From CADCVQ01 sp038260305 (GTDB taxonomy: Bacteria; Actinomycetota; Thermoleophilia; Solirubrobacterales; Solirubrobacteraceae), in assembly GCA_038260305.1 (NCBI GenBank), contig JBBSNY010000020.1:10378-74377 (forward strand): 64,000 nucleotides of DNA. The letters are read 5' to 3'. Shown one piece after another: positions 9,601-17,488 of the stretch. Below the pieces are notes generated by a model that was not told the origin of the DNA, did not search any database, and was given only the letters and a program-made list of their open reading frames with translations. Position 1 is the first letter of the stretch. The number at the start of each line of letters is the position of its first letter. The position numbers and the translations under genes are program-made.

Positions 9601-11424
9601 CCCGATCGCGCGCCCGAGCTGCATCGGCCGCCCGACCCCGTCGCCCTTCCAGAACGGCACGGCGCCCGGCGCACCCGGGGCGGGCGTCACGATGACGCGA
9701 TCACGGCCGATCTCCTCGATGCGCCACGTGCTCGCGCCGAGTAGGAACGTCTGCCCCGCGCGCGCCTCGTAGACCATCTCCTCGTCGAGCTCGCCGACGC
9801 GGCGGCCGTCGGGCAGGACGACCGAGAACAGCCCGCGATCGGGGATCGTGCCGGCGTTCGTCACGACGAGGGCGCGCGCGCCCTTGCGGGCGCGGATCGT
9901 GCCGCCGACGCGATCCCAGACGATCCGCGCGCGCAGCTCGCCGAATTCCTGCGACGGGTAGCGGCCGTCGAGCATGTCGAGCACGTTCTCCAGCAGCGCA
10001 CGCGACAGCTCGGCGTAGGAGTGCGTGCGCGTGACGAGCGCGTAGAGGTCGTCGACCGACACGCTCCCCTGCGCCCCCGCATCGTCGGGAGCGCTCGCCG
10101 CGATCGCGACGATCTGCTGGGCGAGCACGTCGAGCGCGTTGCGCGGCACGACGGTCGGCTCGATCTCGCCGCTGCGCATGAGCTTGCAGACGACGGCGCA
10201 CTCGAGCAGGTCGGCGCGGAACTTCGGGAAGATCCGCCCCTTGCTCGTGTCGCCGACGTTGTGCCCGGCGCGACCGATGCGCTGCAGCCCGCGCGCGACG
10301 GATTTCGGCGACTCGACCTGCAGCACGAGGTCGACGGCGCCCATGTCGATGCCGAGCTCGAGCGAGGACGTCGCGACGAGGCACGGCAGCTCGCCGGCCT
10401 TGAGCATCTCCTCGACGACGAGGCGCTCCTCGTGGGCGAGCGAGCCGTGGTGCGCGCGGGCGATGTCGCGCGGGGCCTGACCCTCCGGAAGGTCGGCGTT
10501 CGCGAGCTCGTTGAGGCGGATCGCGAGGCGCTCGGCGCCGCGGCGCGCGTTGACGAAGACGATCGTCGAGCGGTGCTCGCGCACAAGCCGCAGGATCTCC
10601 GGATAGATCGCCGGCCAGATCGAGCGACGCGTCGCCTCGCCGGCCATCAGCGGCTCCAGCGGATCGGTCGACACGAGACCTTGATCCGGTTCAACCATCG
10701 ACTCGACCGGGACGTGGATCTGCAGGTCCAGCGGCTTGCGGATGCCGGCGTCGACGATCTTGCACGTCCGCCGCGGACCGACCATGAAGCGCCCGACCTC
10801 CTCAAGCGGGTTCTGCGTCGCGCTCAGCCCGATCCGCTGCGGCTCGCGACGGTCTTGCTGCAGCGCGGCGAGACGCTCGAGCGTCAGCGCCAGGTGCGAG
10901 CCGCGCTTGGTCGCCGCGACGGCGTGGATCTCGTCGAGGATGATCGCCTCGACGCCCGTGAGGATCTCGCGCGCGCCGCTGGACAGCATGAGGTAGAGCG
11001 ACTCGGGCGTCGTGATGAGGATGTCCGGCGGCTTGCGACGCATCGCCGCACGGTCGCGCTGCGGCGTGTCGCCCGTCCTGACGCCGACCGTCAGATCGGC
11101 GCCGATGCCGCGCAGCGGCGCGCGCAGGTTGCGGTCGATGTCGTAGGCCAGCGCTTTGAGCGGCGAGACATAGACGAGCCGCGTGCCGCAGCCACTCGCG
11201 CGAGGAACCCGGGACAGCCGGTCGAGCGCCCACAGGAACGCCGCCAGCGTCTTGCCGGAGCCGGTCGGTGCGGAGATCAGCGTGTGCTCGCCGGTCGCGA
11301 TCGCCGGCCAGGCCTGTGCCTGGACCTCCGTCGGGCCCTCGAAGGCGGCCTGAAACCAGTCGCGAACGGCGGGTGTGAAATGCGTCAGCGGCACGCCGTC
11401 GAGCCTAGCCGCGTTTGCGGTCAC
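6691..11424 (-). CDS. lhr: Lhr-type DEAD/DEAH helicase
   Basis: A 1577-residue superfamily-2 helicase. Residues 1-850 are the Lhr core: motif I APTGSGKT at 52-59, DEIH (motif II) at 164-167, SAT (motif III) around 200, and RIGRAGHN (motif VI) around 385. The winged-helix and beta-barrel Lhr-core modules follow. The region from about 950 is the long C-terminal Lhr extension. Actinobacterial Lhr is an ATP-dependent 3'-5' translocase for RNA:DNA hybrids implicated in DNA repair. Residues about 1020-1075 are four copies of a 14-residue unit that does not belong to the family and interrupts a winged-helix segment between ELRARY and DLTAVLRAL. GTG start at 11424. Confidence 0.92.
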   Translation of the reverse strand: MTANAARLDGVPLTHFTPAVRDWFQAAFEGPTEVQAQAWPAIATGEHTLISAPTGSGKTLAAFLWALDRLSRVPRASGCGTRLVYVSPLKALAYDIDRNLRAPLRGIGADLTVGVRTGDTPQRDRAAMRRKPPDILITTPESLYLMLSSGAREILTGVEAIILDEIHAVAATKRGSHLALTLERLAALQQDRREPQRIGLSATQNPLEEVGRFMVGPRRTCKIVDAGIRKPLDLQIHVPVESMVEPDQGLVSTDPLEPLMAGEATRRSIWPAIYPEILRLVREHRSTIVFVNARRGAERLAIRLNELANADLPEGQAPRDIARAHHGSLAHEERLVVEEMLKAGELPCLVATSSLELGIDMGAVDLVLQVESPKSVARGLQRIGRAGHNVGDTSKGRIFPKFRADLLECAVVCKLMRSGEIEPTVVPRNALDVLAQQIVAIAASAPDDAGAQGSVSVDDLYALVTRTHSYAELSRALLENVLDMLDGRYPSQEFGELRARIVWDRVGGTIRARKGARALVVTNAGTIPDRGLFSVVLPDGRRVGELDEEMVYEARAGQTFLLGASTWRIEEIGRDRVIVTPAPGAPGAVPFWKGDGVGRPMQLGRAIGAFSRWAVDQTAQTLQDDYDLDPFAAKNLLDFLLEQQAATRVVPSDRTIVVERFRDEIGDWRLCVLSPFGGRVHAAWGLALSRRIREQYGLESDAIWSDDGIIVHLPDADELNGRDSIELVMLEPDEVEDAVVQELASSALFGARFRENAGRALLIPRAYPGRRTPLWQQRLKSQSLLEVAKRYPDFPIILETYRECLRDVLDVPGLTELLRGLHARELSLVEVETPTASPFASSLLFDYVATYMYEGDAPNAERRAAALSLDRDLLRELLGQEELRELIDAGALDQVQDDLQHRSERTRAETRDALADVLRRVGDLTAAEVRERVIAPAEADGMLEALRLERRAVVLRICGEPRWVAADDAGLYRDALGAVPPGGLPEAFIADVPDALTKLVARYARTHGPFTTDELRARYQVGGRENNSRVSDLQVGGRENNSRVSDLQVGGRENNSRVSDLQVGGRENNSRVSDLRIDLTAVLRALERDTPFGAQGAKLVRGELRPGGRPGEPEWCDTEVLRRLRRASLAALRKEIEPADQRALAAFLPSWQGVDRHPAAGAGIDRLREVLVALQGLALPAEVWERDVLPRRTGAYSPVWLDQLCASGEVVWVGAGSLGRSTGRVALYFREDAEAIGRPGLPAAARGAPAPDEPAHDLLRERLAASPCFFTDLLAEVALAPEELQEALWDLVWAGEVTNDAFAPLRAPRLTLARAQRAPRHSARRFGARRAGASATVQGRWALTGTLFRHQPEPGQRRRTIAELLLERYGIVTREQVLAEGIVGGFSILYDALSQLETLGVCRRGYFVEGLGGAQFALPGAVERLRAQRAVEEAAPLVLAATDPAQPYGAALPWPKRDTAPGAGARAGDGAAPGVAAGRAAPSRRPSRVGGAYVVLAGAEPLLYIEKGGRGIVTLADAGDERLYAAFEALAAFVTGGRGRKLSLERIDGEPVVGSCHELMLVELGFRAGPSKLTLSA
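8131..8160. repeat. Small GC-rich palindrome inside lhr
   Basis: CCCCGAACGGGG (8145-8156) is a perfect 12-base palindrome within an apparent 10-11 residue insertion (TPFGAQGAK) in the Lhr protein. In relatives I would expect the flanks (ALERD and LVRGELRPGG) nearly adjacent. It lies about 40 bases from the larger 42-bp repeat array. Confidence 0.4.
8199..8366. repeat. 4 x 42-bp in-frame palindromic tandem repeat in lhr
   Basis: Four head-to-tail units at 8199-8240, 8241-8282, 8283-8324 and 8325-8366. Units are identical apart from one A-to-G change in unit 2 (near 8272). Each unit holds an inverted repeat with 9-base arms, GGAGGTCGC and GCGACCTCC, around a 19-base loop, and a 5-base linker TACTT. 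The unit is about 52% GC against roughly 70% around it. The period is a multiple of 3, and the unit has no stop codon in the lhr frame or in any of the three opposite-strand frames. In Lhr each unit encodes 14 residues (VGGRENNSRVSDLQ, last copy ending R). Confidence 0.95.
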
Positions 11425-11531
11425 CTATCGACCGCGATCCGGTTCGATCAGACGTCCAGCGGCGCTCGCACAAGCGTCCAACAAACGTCGGCTGGCACGG
11501 TCTCGGGCGCCGCCCGAACGATGAATAGGCC

Positions 11532-12029
11532 ATGCCCATCCGCACGCTTCTCCTCGCGCTCGTCTGCGCTCTCGCCCTCCCATCCGCCGCGCTCGCGGCC
11601 ACGCCGACCCCCACCCTCGACGCCGAGGAGACGGCGTTCTGCCAGCAGATCAACAGCTACCGCGCGCAGAACGGGGTCGCCCCGCTCAAGGTCTCGATCG
11701 CGCTGACGAACGCCGCGGACTGGCTGAGCACCGACATGGCCGCCAGCAACTACTTCAGCCACACCGACAGCCTCGGCCGCGCGTTCTACACGCGACTCGG
11801 ATCCTTCGGCTACGTCGCGTCGTACCTCGGCGAGAACATCGCCGCTGGGACCGCTGGCGCGAGCGCGACGTTCAACCTGTGGCGCAACTCCGCGGGGCAC
11901 AACCAGAACATGCTCAACGCCAACTACAAGGTCATCGGCATCGGCCGCGCCTATGGTGCGCACGCGACCTACGGTTGGTACTGGACGACGGACTTCGGCA
12001 GCACGACCGACGCCACGATCGCCTGCTGA
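11532..12029 (+). CDS. Secreted CAP/SCP-domain protein
   Basis: A 165-residue secreted protein with a signal peptide (about 1-23, ending SAALAA) and one CAP domain: FCQQINSYRAQNGVAPL (helix 1), NYFSHTDSLG (the conserved His region), YLGENIAAG (GEN motif) and the final HATYGWYWTTDFG. This is the bacterial SCP/YkwD type (cysteine-rich secretory protein superfamily), whose biochemical function is mostly unknown; some members bind lipids. No extra domains. The ATG at 11532 has no Shine-Dalgarno sequence. Transcribed divergently from lhr. Confidence 0.88.
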   Translation: MPIRTLLLALVCALALPSAALAATPTPTLDAEETAFCQQINSYRAQNGVAPLKVSIALTNAADWLSTDMAASNYFSHTDSLGRAFYTRLGSFGYVASYLGENIAAGTAGASATFNLWRNSAGHNQNMLNANYKVIGIGRAYGAHATYGWYWTTDFGSTTDATIAC

Positions 12030-12117
12030 TCGGGTCACGCCCAGCGGTCGACCGCGGCCTGAGGACGCGTCGACGCGTCGCCCGATCGCGGGCAGGGACT
12101 CCCTCGGCTGGCACAAT

Positions 12118-12873
12118 CTAGGATTGAGCGGCCGCGGGCTCGCCGCCCCGCTCTCCGAGCACGCGCGCTCGGATGAGGACGGCGTCGATCATCGGCTCGG
12201 TCAACCGGCCCGTGAACGTGTTCTGCTGACTCGGGTGAAACGTTCCGACGAGCCACGGCGCGCCGGCCAGCGCGAGCTCGGCGCCGTGGCCGAAGCGCGG
12301 CCGCGGGCGCGGTACGTCGACGCCACGCGCGGCGAGCAGGCGTAGCGCCGCGTCCCACGCGAACGCCCCGAGGCAGACGATGACGCGGACGTCCTCAAGC
12401 AGCGCGAGCTCGCGCAGCGCGAACGGCAGGCATGTGTCGCGCTCCACCGGCGTCGGCTTGTTCGCCGGCGGCGCGCAACGCACGGCGGCGGCGATCCACG
12501 CGCCGCTCAGACGCAGCCCGTCGTCCGCGTGCCGCGACGTCGGCTGGTTCGCGAAGCCGGTCCGGTGCAGCGCCGCGAAGAGGAAGTCGCCCGAGCGATC
12601 ACCCGTGAAGACCCGGCCCGTGCGGTTTGCGCCGTGGGCCGCCGGCGCGAGGCCGAGGACGAGGACGGGTGCCGCCGGATCGCCGAAGCCCGCTATCGGC
12701 CGCCCCCAATCCGTCTCGCCGGCGAACGCCGCGCGCTTCTCACGCGCGACGAGCTCACGCCAGGCGACGAGCCGCGGGCAGCGCCGGCAGGCGACGATCT
12801 CGCGTTCGAGCGCCGCTAATGCTTCGTTGCGCACGGGGCCCGGGGAACGAAGCAGCGGATCCTTCGCGCTCAC
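12118..12873 (-). CDS. udgB: Uracil-DNA glycosylase, family 5 (UdgB)
   Basis: A 251-residue uracil-DNA glycosylase that removes uracil and probably hypoxanthine from DNA. Motif A is GLAPAAHGANRTGR (about 74-87), lacking the catalytic Asp or Asn of families 1 and 4, as expected for family 5; the second motif is HPSQQNTFTGRLT. Four cysteines (two in CRRC near 29-32 and two around 137 and 152) match the 4Fe-4S ligands. The GTG start overlaps the upstream TetR gene (GTGA). Placement beside a TetR regulator suggests the two are co-transcribed. Confidence 0.9.
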   Translation of the reverse strand: MSAKDPLLRSPGPVRNEALAALEREIVACRRCPRLVAWRELVAREKRAAFAGETDWGRPIAGFGDPAAPVLVLGLAPAAHGANRTGRVFTGDRSGDFLFAALHRTGFANQPTSRHADDGLRLSGAWIAAAVRCAPPANKPTPVERDTCLPFALRELALLEDVRVIVCLGAFAWDAALRLLAARGVDVPRPRPRFGHGAELALAGAPWLVGTFHPSQQNTFTGRLTEPMIDAVLIRARVLGERGGEPAAAQS

Positions 12874-13523
12874 GCCCCGGGCGACTGCGACAGCAGCCCG
12901 AGGATGAGCCGCTCGACGATCGGCTGCAGGTCGGTCACGCGCTCGGGATGGCCAGTGCGAAGCTGGCGCGAGATGAGCTCGAACGTCGCGCCGACGATCG
13001 CGAACGCGTCATCGGGCGAGGCGTAGGCCGGCCCGCCGCCGCGCTCGGCGGCGCGCACGGTCTGCTCGTACATGACGACCGCGATCGCGCTCAGCGCGTT
13101 GTCGCGCAGTTCGGCGACGCGCGGCCCCGCACCGACGGTCTCGACGATCATCGCCTGCGCCATCGCCGGGTTCGCCTCGATGCCCGAGAGGATCGCCCGC
13201 AGGCCGGCGCGGTGGCGGGCCGCGAAGTCCAGCCCGCTGCCGCTCGAAGCCTCGACAAGCGCCTCGGCGAACGACCGCGACGCGAACCCGAAGAGCGCAA
13301 CGAGGCACTCCTCCTTGTTCGCGAAGTGCTCGTAGAACGTCGCCTTCGACATGCCCGCCTCGCGGCTGATCGACTCGGCGCTGGCCTCGGCATAGCCGAC
13401 CCGCGAGAAGACCCTCGCGGCGGCCTCGAAGAGGCGCGTCTTCTGGACCTTGAGCCGAACCTCGAGCGGAGGCGCGTGTCGGCCACGGGGGATCGGCGCC
13501 GGGGACGGCGTGAGCTCGGTCAC
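12870..13523 (-). CDS. TetR-family transcriptional regulator
   Basis: A 217-residue regulator with a TetR N-terminal helix-turn-helix (about 25-75: LFEAAARVFSRVGYAEASAESISREAGMS... with KATFYEHFANKEE) and a divergent all-helical ligand-binding C-terminal domain. It is followed with a 4-base overlap by udgB. GTG start at 13523, preceded by TAGACT at a 6-base distance and no Shine-Dalgarno, so probably leaderless. Ligand and targets are unknown. Confidence 0.9.
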   Translation of the reverse strand: MTELTPSPAPIPRGRHAPPLEVRLKVQKTRLFEAAARVFSRVGYAEASAESISREAGMSKATFYEHFANKEECLVALFGFASRSFAEALVEASSGSGLDFAARHRAGLRAILSGIEANPAMAQAMIVETVGAGPRVAELRDNALSAIAVVMYEQTVRAAERGGGPAYASPDDAFAIVGATFELISRQLRTGHPERVTDLQPIVERLILGLLSQSPGA

Positions 13524-13529
13524 GATCGC

Positions 13530-13535
13530 AGTCTA
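13530..13535 (-). promoter_or_regulatory. Candidate leaderless -10 (TAGACT) for tetR-udgB
   Basis: On the minus strand TAGACT lies 6 bases before the GTG start at 13523, with no ribosome-binding site between. Confidence 0.4.
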
Positions 13536-13604
13536 GAGGGCCACCGGTTCCTTGAATCCGCGGTGCGGGTCGTGCAATCGACCATCCAGATAGGCTCCCG
13601 CGTC

Positions 13605-14012
13605 GTGAGATCCGTCGTCGCCCTCTGCCTGGTCGCGCTCGTGATGAGCGGCTGCGGCGCCGCCGCGAAGGACTCGGCGAAGTCCTTCAAGGGCGAGCAG
13701 GCGGCCGTCGCGAGCGCCGTCGAGGATCTCGAGTCCGCCGCGCGCAAGAACAAGCCGGACACGGTCTGCTCGAAGCTGCTCAGCGACAAGCGCCTGGCGA
13801 CGCTCAAGCAGCAGGGGACGAACTGCAAGACCGCGGTCAAGGAGGCCTTCCAGGACGCGGACTCCTTCGACCTGACGGTCGACAAGGTCACGATCAGCGG
13901 CGACACGGCCTCCGCGAGGGTGGTCTCGGGAACGGGCTCGGAGAAGAAGACCGACACCCTCGCCCTGACGCGCAGCGGGACGATCTGGAAGATCGACTCG
14001 CTCGGCAGCTGA
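13605..14012 (+). CDS. Small lipoprotein, hypothetical
   Basis: A 135-residue probable lipoprotein: a short basic start, a hydrophobic stretch and a lipobox-like MSGC at about 15-18, so the mature protein would start at the cysteine and be lipid-anchored outside the membrane. The rest resembles the NTF2-like/DUF4878 type of small exported proteins (paired helices around AVASAVEDLESAARK and a C-terminal IWKIDSL strand); this fold suggestion is tentative. The GTG at 13605 puts the lipobox at the right distance, and TAGGCT lies 8 bases upstream of it. The frame is open further upstream without coding character. Confidence 0.7.
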   Translation: MRSVVALCLVALVMSGCGAAAKDSAKSFKGEQAAVASAVEDLESAARKNKPDTVCSKLLSDKRLATLKQQGTNCKTAVKEAFQDADSFDLTVDKVTISGDTASARVVSGTGSEKKTDTLALTRSGTIWKIDSLGS

Positions 14013-14033
14013 ACGACGCAACGGCTGCCGGAC

Positions 14034-15023
14034 TCAGTCCTCCAGGCGCGAGCCGTACTGGCGCTCGTAGTACTCGCGGTAGTCGCCCGATCGGATCGGC
14101 TCCCACCAGCCCGGGTTGTCGCGATACCAGTTCACGGTCTGCTCGAGGCCCTCGGCGAAGTGCACCCGCGCCTCCCAGCCGAGCGCGCGCACCTTCTCCG
14201 AGCCCAGTGAGTAGCGACGGTCGTGGCCGGGCCGGTCGGTGACGTACTGCAGCAGCCCCTCGTCGGCGCCCGTCAGCTCGATGATCCGCTTGACGACCTC
14301 GATGTTCGGGCACTCGTCCGGCCCGCCGACGTTGTAGGCCTCGCCGGGCACGCCATGCTCGAGGACGTGCCCGATGCCACGGCCGAAATCCTCCACATAG
14401 AGCCAGTTGCGCACCTGCATCCCGTCGCCGTAGACCGGCAGCCGGTCGCCGTGCAGGGCGTTGAGAACCATCAGCGGGATGAGCTTCTCGGGGTACTGGT
14501 AGGGCCCGTAGTTGTTCGAGCCGCGGCAGATCAGCGTCTCGAGGCCGAACGTGTGGAAGTAGCTGGAGACGAGCAGGTCGGCGCCGGCCTTCGTCGCGCT
14601 GTACGGCGAGGAGGGCGCCAGCGGCGAGGACTCCGTGAACGAGCCGTCCTCGATCGAACCGTAGACCTCGTCGGTCGAAACCTGCAGGTAGCGCACGCCG
14701 GCCGCGCGCGCCGCCTCGAGCAGGACCCACGTGCCCATCGCGTGCGTGCGCACGAACGCGTCGGGATCGGCGATCGAGCGGTCGACGTGCGTCTCGGCCG
14801 CGAAGTTCACGACCGCGTCGACGCCGGCGATCGCACCCGCGACGGCCTCGGGATCCTCGATGCCGGCATGCACGAAGCCGACGTCGAGGCCCGCGAGGTT
14901 CTCGCGACGACCGGCGTATGTCAGCTTGTCGAGGACGACGATCTCGTCGCCGTGGTCGCGCAGGCGCAGGCGCACGAAGTTCGAGCCGATGAAGCCGGCG
15001 CCGCCGCAGACGAGCAGCTTCAT
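14034..15023 (-). CDS. rmlB: dTDP-glucose 4,6-dehydratase
   Basis: A 329-residue extended short-chain dehydrogenase that converts dTDP-glucose to dTDP-4-keto-6-deoxyglucose, step 2 of dTDP-L-rhamnose synthesis. The NAD-binding GGAGFIG is at 7-13; STDEVYG carries the catalytic acid region and YSATKAG the YxxxK pair; SNNYGPYQYPEK is typical of RmlB. Its ATG overlaps the stop of rmlD by 4 bases, so rmlA-rmlD-rmlB form an operon transcribed leftward. No rmlC (3,5-epimerase) is in the window. Confidence 0.95.
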   Translation of the reverse strand: MKLLVCGGAGFIGSNFVRLRLRDHGDEIVVLDKLTYAGRRENLAGLDVGFVHAGIEDPEAVAGAIAGVDAVVNFAAETHVDRSIADPDAFVRTHAMGTWVLLEAARAAGVRYLQVSTDEVYGSIEDGSFTESSPLAPSSPYSATKAGADLLVSSYFHTFGLETLICRGSNNYGPYQYPEKLIPLMVLNALHGDRLPVYGDGMQVRNWLYVEDFGRGIGHVLEHGVPGEAYNVGGPDECPNIEVVKRIIELTGADEGLLQYVTDRPGHDRRYSLGSEKVRALGWEARVHFAEGLEQTVNWYRDNPGWWEPIRSGDYREYYERQYGSRLED

Positions 15024-15862
15024 GCGGTCACCCGCGTCGCGAGATAGTCGGCGACGCCCTGCTGCCAGGCGGGCAGCACGACGGGGTCGCGACGCTCCGA
15101 GCCGAGCACGCTGTAGGCCGGCCGAGCGGCCGGGCGGACGTAGTCCTCGCTCGTGGCCGGCAGGACGCGGCAGTCGACGGCGGCGCACGCGAAGACCTCG
15201 CGCGCGAGCTCGTTCCACGTGCAGGAGCCGGCGCCCGCGACGTGGTGGATGCCCGTCTGGTCGGGTCGCTGCGCGAGCTCCACGAGCGCGCCGGCCAGAT
15301 GGCCCGTCCATGTCGGGCACCCGACCTGATCTGTCACCACCGAGACCTCCTCGCGCTGCGCGCCGAGCGCCAGCATCGTGTCGACGAAGTTCTTGCCGCC
15401 GGCCCCGAACAGCCACGCCGTGCGGACGATCACGTGGCGCGGGTTCGCGGCGGCCACGGCCAGCTCACCGGCGAGCTTCGACTCGCCGTAGACGCCGAGC
15501 GGAGCGGTCGCATCGGATTCGAGCCACGGCTCGCGCTTGGAGCCGTCGAAGACGTAGTCCGTCGAGACGTGGACGATCGCGGCGCCCGCCTGCGCGGCCG
15601 CGGCCGCGACGTGCCCGGCGGCGGCTGCGTTGACCGCGTGGGCCCCCGCCCGGTCGGCCTCCGCGCCGTCGACATTCGTGTAGGCGGCGCAGTTGACGAC
15701 GGTATCGCAGCGGTGCGCCGCGACCGCCTCGCTCACGGCGCCCGCGTCGGTCACGTCGAGGTCGGCGCGGGCGGCGCCGCGCACGTCGTGGCCGCGCGCC
15801 TCGGCCGCCTCGACGACCGCGCGCCCGAGCATCCCGCCGGCACCCGTCACAAGGATTCTCAT
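15020..15862 (-). CDS. rmlD: dTDP-4-dehydrorhamnose reductase
   Basis: A 280-residue reductase for the last step of dTDP-L-rhamnose synthesis. GAGGMLG (nucleotide-binding loop) is near the start, VVNCAAYTNVDGAE and STDYVFDG are characteristic RmlD motifs, and YGESKLAGE contains the catalytic YxxxK. The ATG start is 28 bases after the rmlA stop and its own stop overlaps rmlB. Length is normal for the family. Confidence 0.95.
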   Translation of the reverse strand: MRILVTGAGGMLGRAVVEAAEARGHDVRGAARADLDVTDAGAVSEAVAAHRCDTVVNCAAYTNVDGAEADRAGAHAVNAAAAGHVAAAAAQAGAAIVHVSTDYVFDGSKREPWLESDATAPLGVYGESKLAGELAVAAANPRHVIVRTAWLFGAGGKNFVDTMLALGAQREEVSVVTDQVGCPTWTGHLAGALVELAQRPDQTGIHHVAGAGSCTWNELAREVFACAAVDCRVLPATSEDYVRPAARPAYSVLGSERRDPVVLPAWQQGVADYLATRVTA

Positions 15863-15890
15863 GCGGCCCCCCTGCGATTGCCGGTCGCGC

Positions 15891-16955
15891 TCACAGGATC
15901 CCGATCTCCGAGTTGTCGCCGACCATGAAGCGATACGCGCGCGGCTGGCGCACGCCGCGCGAGATCGTGACGTTGTGACCCAGCAGCGAGGACTCCATCC
16001 GGCCCTCAAGGCGGGAGACCGTGCAGCCCGACAGCAGGATCGAGTGCTCGACCTCCGCCTCGCAGATGACGCAGCCCTCGCCGATCGCCGTGTAGGGCCC
16101 GACGTAGCAGTCGGTCAGCCGCGTCCCCGCGCCGATGATCGCGGGCCCGCGCACCGTGGTGCGCTCGAGGCGGGCGCCCGCCTCGATGACGACGCGGCCC
16201 TCGCACTGCGAGTCGACGAGCTCGCCTTCGATCCGCCGGTCGACGCGGTCGAGCACGAGCCGGTTGGCCTCCAGCATGTCGTCCAGGCGGCCCGTGTCCT
16301 TCCACCAGCCGCGGACGATGTGCGGCTCGACGCGCTTGCCGGCGTCGACGAGGTACTGGATCGCATCGGTGATCTCGAGCTCGCCGCGCGCGCTCGGCTC
16401 GATCGCCCGCGACGCGTCGTGGATGCCGGCGGTGAACATGTAGACCCCGACGAGCGCGAGGTCCGTCGCGGGCTCCGAGGGCTTCTCGACGAGCCGCACG
16501 ACGCGGTCGCCGTCGAGCTCCGCAACGCCGTAGTTCTGCGGGTCGGGGACCGGTGTGAGGAGGATCAGGGCGTCGGGCGCGCTCGCCCGAAACGAGGCCA
16601 CGAGCTCGGTGATGCCGCCCTGCAGGAGGTTGTCGCCGAGGTACATGACGAACGAGTCGCCGGCGAGGAAGGCCTCTGCCGTCAGCACCGCGTGGGCGAG
16701 CCCTGACGGCGCATCCTGCTCGACGTAGGTGATCCTCACGCCGAAGCGCGAGCCGTCGCCGGCGGCGGCGCGGATCTCGTCGCCGGTCTCGGGCGCGATG
16801 ATGATGCCGACCTCGACGATGCCCGCCTCGGCCATCGCCTCGATGCCGTAGAAGAGCACCGGCTTGTTGGCGACGGGCACGAGCTGCTTGGCGGACGTGT
16901 GCGTGATCGGGCGCAGGCGCGTGCCCTTGCCGCCGGAGAGGATGAGGCCCTTCAT
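15891..16955 (-). CDS. rmlA: Glucose-1-phosphate thymidylyltransferase, long form
   Basis: A 354-residue nucleotidyltransferase making dTDP-glucose. The signature GGKGTRLRPIT is at 8-18, with KQLVPVANKP, and YLGDNL carries the metal-binding Asp. The long form has a C-terminal left-handed beta-helix (about 245-345, with hexapeptide repeats around EGRVVIEAG and TAIGEGCVI) as in StrD-like enzymes, unlike the 290-residue RmlA of enterobacteria. First gene of the rml set; a PPOX-type gene ends only 16 bases upstream and may belong to the same transcript. Confidence 0.92.
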   Translation of the reverse strand: MKGLILSGGKGTRLRPITHTSAKQLVPVANKPVLFYGIEAMAEAGIVEVGIIIAPETGDEIRAAAGDGSRFGVRITYVEQDAPSGLAHAVLTAEAFLAGDSFVMYLGDNLLQGGITELVASFRASAPDALILLTPVPDPQNYGVAELDGDRVVRLVEKPSEPATDLALVGVYMFTAGIHDASRAIEPSARGELEITDAIQYLVDAGKRVEPHIVRGWWKDTGRLDDMLEANRLVLDRVDRRIEGELVDSQCEGRVVIEAGARLERTTVRGPAIIGAGTRLTDCYVGPYTAIGEGCVICEAEVEHSILLSGCTVSRLEGRMESSLLGHNVTISRGVRQPRAYRFMVGDNSEIGIL

Positions 16956-16971
16956 GACGTGATCGGCTCCA

Positions 16972-17445
16972 TCAGTAGACCGCGGCGTCGAGCTTGCGGT
17001 GATCCCACGTCGCGCGTGAGCACTCGACGAACTGCAGTACGACGCGCTTGGGCGCCTGGACGAGCACCATCTTCCGTACGTCGTCGGTCAGCCGGCCATC
17101 GCCGGAGGAGCTGTAGCGCCGGAAGAGCTCGAGGCCGAACTCGGCCACGCGCTCGGTGTCGCGGTGGATCGTCACGTCGGCCTTCAGCATGACGCCTCGC
17201 AGCTCGTGATACTCGCTGCCCGCCTGCACCTGCAGCGTGGCGCACGGATCGCGCTCAAGATTTCGCACCTTCTGCGACTTCGCGAACGTCCACGACCATA
17301 GCTCGTCACCGTGGACGACGTACCACAGCGGCATGAGATGCGGAAAGCCGTCCCTGCCGTTGGTGGCACACACGACGGTCCGTTCCTGCTCCAGAAACAC
17401 GCCGACCTCGTCGGCGGACATCTTGACCTGCTCACGGCGGCTCAC
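16972..17445 (-). CDS. PPOX-class split-barrel protein (F420/FMN binding)
   Basis: A 157-residue protein of the pyridoxamine-5'-phosphate-oxidase-like split beta-barrel superfamily. The early TNGRDGFPHLMPLWYVVHGD and WTFAKSQKVRNLERDP match the actinobacterial PPOX family that binds FMN or the deazaflavin F420 and acts as a small oxidoreductase. Substrate unknown. The GTG start at 17445 is preceded by TACAGT at 7 bases and no ribosome-binding site. Its stop is 16 bases before rmlA, so co-transcription with the rhamnose genes is likely but probably not a functional link. Confidence 0.8.
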   Translation of the reverse strand: MSRREQVKMSADEVGVFLEQERTVVCATNGRDGFPHLMPLWYVVHGDELWSWTFAKSQKVRNLERDPCATLQVQAGSEYHELRGVMLKADVTIHRDTERVAEFGLELFRRYSSSGDGRLTDDVRKMVLVQAPKRVVLQFVECSRATWDHRKLDAAVY

Positions 17446-17452
17446 GGGCGGG

Positions 17453-17458
17453 ACTGTA
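17453..17458 (-). promoter_or_regulatory. Candidate leaderless -10 (TACAGT)
   Basis: TACAGT on the minus strand ends 7 bases before the GTG start of the PPOX-class gene. It may drive the whole PPOX-rmlA-rmlD-rmlB transcript. Confidence 0.4.
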
Positions 17459-17488
17459 GCCAGCCCCGCCCGCTCACCTACGTCGCTG

